Shown: piece by piece, positions 1 through 5,636 of the stretch
Numbering within the stretch: position 1 is the stretch's first letter
Layout: every line of letters starts with the position of its first letter
DNA from: Baffinella frigidus
Lineage: Eukaryota > Cryptophyceae > Cryptomonadales > Baffinellaceae
Direction: 5' to 3'
NCBI GenBank assembly: GCA_026770585.1
Contig: MU646816.1
Coordinates: forward strand, 71,755 to 84,718
Length of the DNA stretch: 12,964 nt
The notes under the pieces: model-generated
The model's input: the letters and a program-made list of their open reading frames with translations, nothing else
The model's database searches: none
Told to the model about the DNA's origin: nothing
Translations under genes and position numbers: made by a program

Positions 1-365
1 GGAGAAGCTGGGACCGGATTTCCGGTCCTGGTTTTTAAGTGAACCCCCGGGTGCCTCGATAGCGGTGTTTGGCGATGTTGGCAAGAATGGAAAACTACGG
101 CAACAGCGTCGTTGCACCCGGCGGCGTGCCCCGTGTCACCCAAGAGCAAGCGTAGGGCGTCGACCTCTAGCTCTGCCTCAGTTGGGTCGACGGACTATTC
201 TCAAGTTGCCATGCAGGGTTTACAGTACAAACCAACTGTGGAGCTGCAGACAGTCCGCCCGGGCTCCCAATTGTTGAGCCCACATAAATGTAGACTGAGC
301 CAGCGCTAGGACTTGGTGTGCACCAAGTGCAACGTTTCGGCAACCAGCGTGCTGTGTGCACACAG

Positions 366-474
366 CCGCGCGTCACCATGCAGCCCTCTCCATTTCGCGC
401 GCGCTCGCAGGGGTCGAGTACAGGGGCACCTCGCTCATAACAAACCGCACCCCCCCCCTAGCTAGCTGGGACCG
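366..474. repeat. Inverted copy of 2583-2688 (family-1 MITE end plus flank)
   Basis: Positions 366-449 match the reverse complement of about 2605-2688 with about two mismatches, and similarity continues into the C-tract and CTAGCTAGCTGGGACC. The copied segment includes about 50 bp of host flank (CGCGCGTCACC through GGGTCGAG), the TA, and the family-1 end starting at 421. The element is cut off near 474, so only one end is present. Because flank and element end moved together, this is a duplication and inversion of a locus, not an independent insertion. Confidence 0.85.
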
Positions 475-502
475 AAGCAACTCGATGTCCGCACGCGGAG
501 TA

Positions 503-620
503 CAGGGGTACCTTGCTCACAAGAACCCCCCCCCCCCTAGGACCCTGCAGTAGTCCTATGCCTAGGGCCCTATGGTGATCCTAGGGGGGTGGGCAGTTTC
601 TTATGAGCGAGGTACCCCTG
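503..620 (+). mobile_element. Family-1 TA-flanked MITE, complete
   Basis: A 118-bp non-autonomous element with inverted ends: left CAGGGGTACCTTGCTCACAAG, right CTTATGAGCGAGGTACCCCTG. It is flanked by TA at 501-502 and 621-622. The interior is a C-tract followed by CCTAGGGCCCTA-type near-palindromes, so the whole unit can fold back. It encodes no protein. TA flanks and the CAGG..TACCTCG end fit the IS630-Tc1-mariner supergroup, with the pogo/Tigger group the closest resemblance I recall; that placement is inference from ends only. Confidence 0.85.
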
Positions 621-836
621 TAGGCCCCAAGGCTCCTCGTTCGTAGTATGCAGTGACCTTGTTGTAAACCTCTACGTATGGCTAGAACGTAAGCATAGAA
701 CGATACTCGGTCTTTGACTTTGCCTCTTCTGTGTTCGTTTGATGCTCTTTTGGGGGTGCATCGTTTGCATTTTGGGAGTCATTGGTGTTACCGCGGCTAC
801 CAACGTTTGCAGTTACAACGAGTCGTGTCATAGAAT
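621..836. other. Unassigned sequence
   Basis: No ORF of note, no obvious repeat and no inverted repeat were seen. Base composition is less skewed than in the neighbouring elements. It may be host flank between the family-1 copy and the telomere-like array. Confidence 0.4.
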
Positions 837-878
837 CCCTAAACCCTAAACCCTAAACCCTAAACCCTAGACCCTACA
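837..878 (-). repeat. Short interstitial telomere array (CCCTAAA)
   Basis: Four exact CCCTAAA heptamers (837-864) followed by CCCTAGA and CCCTACA. This is the plant/algal-type telomere repeat with its G-strand on the minus strand. It lies inside the window, so it is interstitial and not a chromosome end. Confidence 0.9.
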
Positions 879-894
879 TCCTACAATAGACACG

Positions 895-948
895 GTGCTA
901 GGAGCCCTAGGATAAGAAACCATCCTAGGAGCCCTAGGATAAGAGACC
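895..948. repeat. Two tandem units with CCTAGGAGCCCTAGGATAAG
   Basis: Two copies of a unit of about 25 bp (CTAGGAGCCCTAGGATAAGAaACC, then the same with AgACC). The core CCTAGGAGCCCTAGG is nearly self-complementary and resembles the CCTAGGGCCCTA interior of family-1 elements, so this may be a remnant of such an interior. Confidence 0.6.
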
Positions 949-970
949 GTAGTCCAACACTGTACCGTAC

Positions 971-1031
971 GCGCGAAGTAACGTGAAAAGTAACGAGGCG
1001 TGCGCACCCCGGGAGCAGGCACACGCACCGC
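971..1031 (+). repeat. GTAACGTGA-GCGCAC repeat, copy 1
   Basis: First of five related copies of the pattern AAGTAACGTGA, spacer, GTGCGCACYC, GGGAGCAGGCACACGCACC. The others are at 1230-1276, 1321-1377, 1411-1469 and 1583-1628, all on the plus strand. I do not recognise the family. Confidence 0.7.
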
Positions 1032-1169
1032 TAGCTAGGGGCACCATAGGGCTCTACCATTTGATTTCGTTTAGATGGACACTTTTTGGGACGTGACCTC
1101 CAAACCCGATAATCTCAAAACCTTAGAGGGGTGATCTCGAAAGTTTCAAAATCCAAGTCCCAACATCTA

Positions 1170-1276
1170 GGGCATACCCCTACTGTAGGGTCTTGGGGTG
1201 TGGCGCTTTCTTGTGGGCGAGGTACCCCTGTAACGTCATCTGCTCACTCGGGGAGCAGGCACACGCACCTCTCGCA
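1170..1276 (+). mobile_element. Truncated family-1 right half followed by GTAACG repeat copy 2
   Basis: Positions 1192-1230 are a family-1 right end (GGCGCTTTCTTGTGGGCGAGGTACCCCTG) followed by TA at 1231-1232. No matching left end is visible upstream, so the element is truncated or badly decayed. The sequence after the TA, ACGTCATCTGCTCACTCGGGGAGCAGGCACACGC by parts, is GTAACG repeat copy 2. Confidence 0.65.
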
Positions 1277-1281
1277 GGGCC

Positions 1282-1452
1282 CTGTGGTGATCCTAGGGGG
1301 TTGGGCGTTTCGTATGAGCGAAGTAACGTGAGACGTAACGTGATGTGCGCACTCGAGGAGGAGGCACAAGCACCTCTCCCTATGGTGATGCTAGGGGGTT
1401 GGGCGTTTCGTATGCGCGAAGTAACGTGAGACGTAACGTGATGTGCGCACTC
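1282..1452 (+). repeat. Two tandem 98-bp units (decayed family-1 end + GTAACG repeat)
   Basis: The segment GTGATcCTAGGGGGTTGGGCGTTTCG recurs with a period of 98 bp (TTGGGCGTTT at 1301 and 1399). Each unit joins a decayed family-1 right end (TATGAGCGAAGTAACG) to the GTAACGTGATGTGCGCACTCGAG repeat. The junction matches that at 1230, where the family-1 end is intact, so one fused ancestor was amplified in tandem. Confidence 0.8.
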
Positions 1453-1459
1453 GAGCAGG

Positions 1460-1484
1460 CACAACCCCCAGCTGGGGGGTTGTG
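1460..1484. repeat. Hairpin CACAACCCCC-agctg-GGGGGTTGTG
   Basis: Perfect 10-bp arms around a 5-base centre, itself part of CCCCCAGCTGGGGG. No T-tract follows, and no function is evident. Confidence 0.7.
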
Positions 1485-1491
1485 TCACAAG

Positions 1492-1566
1492 GTCATTTAG
1501 GTCCTTTTGGTTCTTCAAGCTCCCAACATAGGCGGACACTGGAACTGGTTCTGCAGAAACGCCATG
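1492..1566 (-). pseudogene. Dispersed repeat, copy 1; possible leucine-rich-repeat relic
   Basis: This copy shares GGTTCTTCRAGCTCCCAACAT with positions 3376-3440 and 12865-12906. On the minus strand one frame reads FLQNQFQCPP and, after one shift of frame, YVGSLKNQKDLND. Together these resemble the plant-type leucine-rich repeat (LxxNxFxGxIPxxVGxLxxLxxLDL). The frame break, the short length and the absence of adjacent repeats make it a relic if real. It could be a chance match; the DNA repeat itself is certain. Confidence 0.35.
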
Positions 1567-1582
1567 CTTCCTTTCGGATCAC

Positions 1583-1628
1583 AAGTAACGTGACATGCGC
1601 ACTCGGGGAGCAGGCACAACCCCCAGCG
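1583..1628 (+). repeat. GTAACGTGA-GCGCAC repeat, copy 5
   Basis: AAGTAACGTGACATGCGCAC followed by TCGGGGAGCAGGCACAAC, the same order of motifs as at 971, 1230, 1321 and 1411. It is separated from them by the leucine-rich-repeat-like repeat. Confidence 0.7.
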
Positions 1629-1763
1629 CCCACGGGGGGCTTCGCTGCTCCGCCTGGTGGGTATGCGGAGGTGCAAATGGACGCTGGGGCACCGCGGCCC
1701 CGCCACGGTGGGATGGTTTGACGTGAGAGTCATCCACTTACATGTAGTGCGGCCCACTTAGTA

Positions 1764-1877
1764 CAGGGGTACCTCGCCCGTGAGAAACAGCCCCCCCCCT
1801 AGGACCCCCATAGGGCTCTAAGAGGTCTACTGTAGGGTCCTAGGAGGAGGCGGTTTCTTATGAGCGAGGTACCCCTG
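1764..1877 (+). mobile_element. Family-1 MITE, complete, with dated insertion site
   Basis: A 114-bp copy with ends CAGGGGTACCTCGCCCGTGAG and CTTATGAGCGAGGTACCCCTG and TA at 1762-1763 and 1878-1879. Its flanks (GCGGCCCACTTAG|TA and TA|GGGTCCAGTCGTCGCCA) join to give the sequence found uninterrupted at 2032-2055 and 2165-2188. The element therefore inserted at a single TA that was duplicated. No coding capacity. Confidence 0.92.
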
Positions 1878-1898
1878 TAGGGTCCAGTCGTCGCCATT

Positions 1899-2025
1899 CA
1901 GAGGTACCTCGCTCATAAGAAACCCGCCCCCCCGCCCCCCCCTAGGACCCTACGGCAGGACCATGCCTAGGGTCCTGCGGTGGTCCTATGGGGGTGGGCG
2001 GTTTCTTGTGAGCGAGGTACCCCTG
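1899..2025 (+). mobile_element. Family-1 MITE, complete, mutated left tip
   Basis: A 127-bp copy. The left tip reads TTCAGAGGTACCTCGCTCAT instead of TACAGGGGTACC; the right tip is intact and followed by TA at 2026-2027. It has an extended C-tract (two C-runs separated by G). It lies 19 bp after the right TA of the preceding copy. Confidence 0.85.
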
Positions 2026-2031
2026 TAGTGC

Positions 2032-2068
2032 GGTCCACTTAGTAGGGTCCACTCGTCGCCACAAGTGG
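2032..2068 (+). repeat. 37-bp direct repeat, copy A (empty MITE site)
   Basis: An exact match to 2165-2201, offset 133 bp. It contains CCACTTAG-TA-GGGTCCACTCGTCGCCA, the unoccupied form of the target site used by the element at 1764-1877. Confidence 0.95.
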
Positions 2069-2097
2069 AACGGCCCCGCCGGCAGGCTCTTGAGCGC

Positions 2098-2117
2098 CCG
2101 CGTGACCGGTCACGCGG
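2098..2117. repeat. 20-bp perfect palindrome
   Basis: CCGCGTGACCGGTCACGCGG is fully self-complementary and lies between the two 37-bp direct repeats. It could bind a dimeric protein or be the centre of a lost inverted repeat; nothing else indicates a role. Confidence 0.85.
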
Positions 2118-2164
2118 ACGCCGAAGCCAACTGTCCGAGGTGACTGCCTTGCGTGTGCCGAGTT

Positions 2165-2201
2165 GGTCCACTTAGTAGGGTCCACTCGTCGCCACAAGTG
2201 G
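2165..2201 (+). repeat. 37-bp direct repeat, copy B (empty MITE site)
   Basis: Second exact copy of the 2032-2068 sequence, again with the unoccupied TA. Confidence 0.95.
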
Positions 2202-2310
2202 CCGAAGTGCAAACCAAGGCATCTGGCGTGCTGGGGGGTGGGAGCCGCCGGCGCCACTGCACTCTGAGCCAGAACATTTCGCCTAAGTCAACTCCCCCTG
2301 AAAACCACAG

Positions 2311-2396
2311 CCTTAAGTCAAATACCGGCTCCCAGGGCCGATCCATCGAAACGAAATGGCAACTTACTGCCGAGGATCAGCTTTGTTGACTTAAGG
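2311..2396. repeat. Small inverted-repeat unit with CCTTAAGTCAA ends
   Basis: CCTTAAGTCAA at 2311-2321 is exactly inverted at 2386-2396. The same TTAAGTCAA/TTGACTTAAG core appears at 3310-3320 and 4551-4560, inside the repeat bounding 3508-4628. It may be a small element or a relic of that repeat. Confidence 0.45.
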
Positions 2397-2498
2397 TAAA
2401 AGATCCTGGCTGGCAGTGCACTGATCACGCCGGGCTGTGGGGGTGTTTGGGGAGGTGACGCTTCGCTCTTGTCCGAGGGAGGAATCTTTCCTCAAGTA

Positions 2499-2633
2499 CA
2501 GGGGCACCTCGCTCATAAGAAAGCGCCCCCCCCTAGCTAGGACCCTACTGTAGGCCTTTGTCAAGTTAGGGCTCTGTGGTGGTCCCAGCTAGCTAGGTGG
2601 GGGGGGCGGTTTGTTATGAGCGAGGTGCCCCTG
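2499..2633 (+). mobile_element. Family-1 MITE, complete, GCACC variant
   Basis: A 135-bp copy with ends CAGGGGCACCTCGCTCATAAG and CTTATGAGCGAGGTGCCCCTG-like sequence (TTGTTATGAGCGAGGTGCCC), flanked by TA at 2497-2498 and 2634-2635. The ends carry GCACC/GGTGC instead of GTACC/GGTAC on both sides, so it is a coherent subfamily shared with the truncated copy at 421. The interior has CTAGCTAGG inverted copies. Confidence 0.9.
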
Positions 2634-2703
2634 TACTCGACCCTTGCGAGCGCGCGCGAAATGGAGAGGGCTGCAGGGTGACGCGCGGCGAGTTAGGAGG
2701 GTA

Positions 2704-2830
2704 CAGGGGTACTTCGCTCATAAGAAACTGCCCCAGGACCTAATGATTCGTAGGACCCCCCCTAGGGCCCTACGGCCTACCGTAGGCAACACCGTAGGCC
2801 TAACTACCCGGTTTTCAGGACGTTACCCTA
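2704..2830 (+). mobile_element. Chimeric element: family-1 left end, family-2 right end
   Basis: The left part (TA at 2702-2703, then CAGGGGTACTTCGCTCATAAG) is family 1. From about 2751 the sequence is the family-2 right half (CCCTACGGCCTACCGTAGG, CCGTAGGCCTAACTACCC, then CGTTACCCTA). No family-1 right end or family-2 left end follows or precedes. It is either a nested insertion later deleted or a recombinant through the shared CCTAGGGCCCTA interior. Confidence 0.75.
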
Positions 2831-2994
2831 GGAGAGTCGGACACAGTCACCCATTTTTTTAAAAGAATAAATCCAGCGGTGGTTACTCATCGTCGCTTGC
2901 GAAGCCCCCCCCCTCCTCGGGGAGCGTGGGGTTTGGATGGAGATGCTGTTTGAGTAGCGGCGCGGCGCCCCACATCGTTACCTGGTCCAGGGTT

Positions 2995-3232
2995 TAGGGT
3001 TGAGTGTTGAGTGTTGAGTGTTTAGGGTTTAGGGTTTAGGATTTAGAGTTTAGTGTTTAGTGTTTAGTGTTTAGTGTTTAGTGTTTAGTGTTTAGTGTTT
3101 AGTGTTTAGTGTTTAGTGTTCAGTGGTTAGGGTTTAGTGTTTAGGGTTTAGAGTTTAGTGTTTAGGGTTTAGGGTTTAGGGTTCAGGGTTTAGGGTTTAG
3201 GGTTTAGGGTTTAGGGTTTAGTGTTTAAGTTC
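2995..3232 (+). repeat. Degenerate telomere-like array (TTTAGGG, TTTAGTG)
   Basis: An interstitial array of heptamers. It starts with GTGTTGA variants, then mixed TTTAGGG, then ten exact TTTAGTG copies (3049-3118), then TTTAGGG again (to about 3220). The heptad phase is kept almost throughout. The variant block is locally homogeneous, so it spread by slippage or conversion after the array formed. Confidence 0.9.
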
Positions 3233-3277
3233 AGGGCTCTGCATCCCCGGGGTTGGGGGGCGCGAGCCATTCACGCG

Positions 3278-3307
3278 AAAAGTGGAACCTCTGTTAACTT
3301 AAGAAGT
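3278..3307 (+). repeat. 30-bp repeat, direct copy of 3561-3590
   Basis: AAAAGTGGAACCTCTGTTAAC continuing to TTAAGAAGT is identical at 3561-3590 and is inverted with one change at 4546-4575. A further partial copy (CTCTGTTGACTTAAGAAG) follows at 3310-3326. Confidence 0.85.
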
Positions 3308-3324
3308 TCTCTGTTGACTTAAGA

Positions 3325-3344
3325 AGCCACCACACGCGGTGGCT
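3325..3344. repeat. Hairpin AGCCACC-acacgc-GGTGGCT
   Basis: Perfect 7-bp arms with a 6-base loop. Its CCACACGCGGTGG core resembles the CCACACGGTGG tips of the elements at 3966 and 10608 and may be a tip remnant. Confidence 0.5.
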
Positions 3345-3375
3345 TTCACTCAGAACGCGCAGGACGCACGCTCAC

Positions 3376-3440
3376 ATCCGTTAGGTCCTTGAGGTTCTTC
3401 GAGCTCCCAACATGGACACCGGAACTTGTTCTGTAGCCAT
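3376..3440 (-). pseudogene. Dispersed repeat, copy 2; possible leucine-rich-repeat relic
   Basis: Related to 1492-1566 across about 60 bp and to 12865-12906 across about 35 bp. On the minus strand one frame gives WLQNKFRCP and the next gives HVGSSKNLKDLTDVSV, again in the order expected for a plant-type leucine-rich repeat (LxxNKFxGxxP, then VGxLKNLKxLDVS) with one frame break. No intact gene is present. Confidence 0.35.
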
Positions 3441-3455
3441 GTCTGGCACAGCAGC

Positions 3456-3480
3456 GGCAACGGTTCCAACTCCGTTGTGA
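3456..3480. repeat. 25-bp hairpin repeat, copy 1 (pairs with 6336-6360)
   Basis: GGCAACGGTTCCAACTCCGTTG is followed by TGA. The arms CAACGG and CCGTTG pair. The related copy at 6336-6360 has CAATGG and CCATTG, so both arms changed together and pairing is kept. Confidence 0.5.
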
Positions 3481-3507
3481 AGCGGTAACAGCGCTAAGGA
3501 CACGTTC

Positions 3508-3599
3508 CTCAAAGAGCGCGGCCCACCGAGACAAAAGTCGAGAGTGGAACGTCTCAAAGCAAAAGTGGAACCTCTGTTAACTTAAGAAGTAACAGTGGA
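3508..3599 (+). repeat. 92-bp inverted-repeat arm, left
   Basis: The sequence from CTCAAAGAGCGCGGCCCACC to AAGAAGTAACAGTGGA is the near-exact reverse complement of 4537-4628. The central 75 bp, including ACAAAAGTCGAGAGTGG and AAAAGTGGAACCTCTGTT, has only a couple of changes. The arms bound 4537 minus 3599, about 940 bp, of unrelated inserts. The block may be a foldback-type element that has collected insertions, or two independent opposite copies of one repeat. Confidence 0.88.
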
Positions 3600-3623
3600 G
3601 AATCGAGCATGGATGAGAGGGGG

Positions 3624-3741
3624 TCCCCGTACCACCACTCATAAGAAACTGCCCCCCCCTAGGACCCTACAGTAGGCCTACGCCTAGGGCCCTATGGTGA
3701 TCCGAGGGGGGTGGGCGTTTCTTATGAGCGAGGTACCCCTG
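3624..3741 (+). mobile_element. Family-1 MITE with degraded left end
   Basis: The right end is intact (CTTATGAGCGAGGTACCCCTG, TA at 3742-3743). The left end has decayed to CCCCGTACCACCACTCATAAG. The interior, GCCCCCCCCTAGGACCCTAC, is the closest in the window to the copy at 503-620. Confidence 0.85.
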
Positions 3742-3748
3742 TATGTGG

Positions 3749-3892
3749 GGTGAGATGGGGGGCCCGCACCACAGACTCAGCCTCGTTGGTCGTTGTGTGG
3801 GGCGAGAGGTGAGAGGGGGGCGGAGGACATGGGATGCGTGGGGAGAGAGGTGAGATGGGGGCGGACCACAGACTCAGCCTCGGCGTTGGTCG
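3749..3892. repeat. Two direct repeats of ~44 bp, 100 bp apart
   Basis: GGTGAGATGGGGG-CC-CACCACAGACTCAGCCTCG-GTTGGTCG at 3749-3792 recurs at 3849-3892 with small indels. Between them lies a purine-rich GGGGCGAGAGGTGAGAGG stretch. Confidence 0.75.
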
Positions 3893-3912
3893 CGCCCAGA
3901 TCGCCCCGCTCA

Positions 3913-3941
3913 TCCACGATAATGGCTCCTCGCGTTCCTGC
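3913..3941 (+). repeat. ATG-containing 29-bp repeat, copy 1
   Basis: TCCACGATAATGGCTCCTCGCGTTCCTGC. The same 29 bp open the 46-bp repeats at 4118 and 4398. The ATG sits in a reasonable eukaryotic start context (A at -3, G at +4) and reads MAPRVPA in all copies, but each frame ends soon after. On the minus strand, TTCTTTGCAG|GAACGCG looks like a splice acceptor. No gene can be called. Confidence 0.8.
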
Positions 3942-3965
3942 AAAGAATGACACAATGAATGCACG

Positions 3966-4105
3966 CCACACGGTGGACTGCGCACCTTTCATCAAAAGTC
4001 AACTTACCTGAAGACAATTAACTTCCAGGATTTTTCTGATGCAAATTGGTCACGTTAACACCCCGGAATCTGGGGTCAACGAAACCCTGTTAGCCCACCG
4101 AGTGG
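3966..4105 (+). mobile_element. 140-bp MITE with CCACACGGTGG ends, copy 1
   Basis: Ends: CCACACGGTGGACTGCGCAC and, reverse complemented, CCACTCGGTGGGCTAACAGG. It is the diverged sister of 10608-10745, sharing CTTTCATCAAAAG, CAACTTACC, CAATTAACTTC, GGTCACGTTA and CGAAACC in order. No coding capacity. The target duplication is unclear. The tips are not those of families 1-3. Confidence 0.8.
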
Positions 4106-4117
4106 TTGCAACCGTGG

Positions 4118-4163
4118 TCCACGATAATGGCTCCTCGCGTTCCTGCTCTCACCCCGGAGTTAC
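4118..4163 (+). repeat. ATG-containing 46-bp repeat, copy 2
   Basis: Identical over 46 bp to 4398-4443 (offset 280). It begins with the 29-bp repeat of 3913 and adds TCTCACCCCGGAGTTAC. From its ATG the frame runs about 57 codons without resemblance to any protein I know. Confidence 0.9.
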
Positions 4164-4397
4164 TTAGAGGAGCGCCGGCGAAAGTGGCCGTCTCCACTTG
4201 GAGAGGGAGCTCCGACAAAAATGGGCGGCAGGAGGCTGCCCTGCTCTCTGGCCGGGACCACAGAGCTGCTCCCGGCACGCTTCTTCGAGGAAACCCGTAG
4301 CGCTTAGCCACAGCTATGAGATGCCCGCGTCTTTGCGCGCAGAGGCGGCGAAACGCGCGCGCCAGCCCCGCTGGTCAGCTGGAGGCCGGAAACCCCG
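4164..4397. other. Unassigned GC-rich sequence
   Basis: Short overlapping open frames exist on both strands, as expected for GC-rich DNA. No repeat, inverted repeat or recognisable protein was seen. It is bracketed by the two 46-bp repeats. Confidence 0.4.
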
Positions 4398-4443
4398 TCC
4401 ACGATAATGGCTCCTCGCGTTCCTGCTCTCACCCCGGAGTTAC
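4398..4443 (+). repeat. ATG-containing 46-bp repeat, copy 3
   Basis: Identical to 4118-4163. Directly afterwards comes CCAACTTCGTGCTC, a 14-mer also found at 5468-5481, so the following sequence is itself repeat-related. Confidence 0.9.
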
Positions 4444-4536
4444 CTCCAACTTCGTGCTCTGCACGTTGAGGAAGTTCTCTCTGGATTTCGAGGTGCGGTC
4501 CGCCGACGCAAATCTCGCGCGTTCCAAAAGGTGGAT

Positions 4537-4628
4537 TCCACTGTTACTTCTTAAGTCAACAGAGGTTCCACTTTTGCTTTGAGACGTCCCACTCTCGACT
4601 TTTGTCTCGGTGCGCAGCGCTCTTCGAG
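4537..4628 (-). repeat. 92-bp inverted-repeat arm, right
   Basis: Reverse complement of 3508-3599 with few changes (for example TTGAC here against TTAAC on the left). Confidence 0.88.
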
Positions 4629-4718
4629 GGCGTTTCCAGAAGCAAGAGGATTTGACGCAACAGCGCTTGAAGGAGGGTTTGGCGCGGTGAAGTAGTTTGG
4701 CCTATGGGCAAGTCTTAT

Positions 4719-4903
4719 CCGGGGAAACCTATTTTTCTTTAGTTTGACATCAACGAAAATTACAACACAAATACTTTAATATTACTAGTAAGAATGAATT
4801 GTGTAGTAATTTTCGTTGATGTCAAACTAAAGAAAAATAGGTTTCCCCGGATTGTGTTGTAATTTTCGTTGATGTCAAACTAAAGAAAAATAGGTTTCCC
4901 CGG
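4719..4903. mobile_element. AT-rich MITE with 52-bp inverted ends and a third arm
   Basis: The left arm 4719-4770 (CCGGGGAAACCTATTTTTCT to TTACAACACAA) is inverted at 4799-4850 with one mismatch and again at 4852-4903 with none. The outer flanks read TTA-T|CCGGGG and CCCCGG|A-TAA, compatible with a TA target if the tips are TCCGGGG. The 28-bp interior is AT-rich (TACTTTAATATTACTAG). The sequence is far more AT-rich than its surroundings, and the high arm identity suggests recent activity or conversion. It encodes no transposase. Confidence 0.9.
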
Positions 4904-4946
4904 ATAAAGTCCACGCATCGCAAAAACGAGAATCGCCCACCCTGCC

Positions 4947-5200
4947 GAGTCCTGCCAATTATGCCAGTTGCAAAGAACGACATGCGCTCCACGCGAGTCC
5001 CTACTACAACGTATGATGAAAGACAGAGCAAAAGCGACGCGTCCCAATTTAGTACTGGCGTGTCCAAAATTAGTACCAGCCACGTCCAATAAATACACGC
5101 CAAGATTTTCTCATGCCTCCTTAGAACAGCTCTCACGCGCGTGAGGCAGAGCACTGGCAAACGGAACGGGTTTCGGGAAGGGCGGCGAGAAGGGTTTCCC
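4947..5200. repeat. Diverged repeat related to 5480-5612
   Basis: CCGAGTCCTGCC-ATTATGC-TGCAAAGAACGACA-GCG-CGAGTCCCTA-GAAAGACAGAGCA is shared with 5480-5570. The later part (GGCAGAGCACTGGCA, then ACGGAACGGGTTTCGGGAAG) matches 5562-5612. The copy here is interrupted or rearranged between the two parts. Minus-strand frames keep the peptide pattern SFFA..IIGRTRQ in both copies, but stops and indels prevent a gene call. Confidence 0.65.
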
Positions 5201-5310
5201 ACGCAAGAGTGTAGGGCTGACCTGGAAAAACAAGCCAGTTCACACAGAATTTGTATCAACTTTCCGAAATTTCGATTTTTCTGTGTGGAGAATGTCCACT
5301 TATGAACTTA

Positions 5311-5336
5311 AGAAATAGTCGAATTCGACTATTTCT
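5311..5336. repeat. 26-bp perfect palindrome
   Basis: AGAAATAGTCGAA joined to TTCGACTATTTCT, fully self-complementary with no spacer and centred on an EcoRI-type GAATTC. It is isolated from other repeats. Confidence 0.9.
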
Positions 5337-5479
5337 CCTGTGGGCCACTCTGCCCTAGAATCTTGCGTGGTCGGGACGCGCGGCGAGAGATAGCCTGGAG
5401 ATGAGTGATCCAAACGACTGCGCGCATTGAGAGGAGCCCGCCTCGGTACAGGGGTAGTCCATCAACACCAACTTCGTGC

Positions 5480-5612
5480 TCACTCTGCCGAGTCCTGCCT
5501 ATTATGCAAGGTGCAAAGAACGACAGGCGTTTCAGGCGAGTCCCTATTGCAGAGTGTGGCGAAAGACAGAGCATTGGCACGCGGAACGGGTTTCAGGAAG
5601 GGTGGCGAGGAA
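5480..5612. repeat. Diverged repeat, more intact copy
   Basis: Continuous version of the repeat split in 4947-5200, running from CTGCCGAGTCCTGCCTATTA to GGAACGGGTTTCAGGAAGG. Short frames cross it on both strands, none of which I recognise. Confidence 0.65.
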
Positions 5613-5636
5613 GGGGGGCGATTCAGGCAGGGGGGC

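Noticed and set aside
1180-1539. 119-residue minus-strand frame
   Set aside because: It runs through the tandem 98-bp repeats and MITE ends; only the leucine-rich-repeat-like tip at its start is of interest.
4822-5259. 145-residue minus-strand frame with hydrophobic stretches
   Set aside because: Its C-terminal part is the inverted arms of the AT-rich MITE and its middle is a dispersed repeat. Hydrophobicity comes from T-rich sequence.
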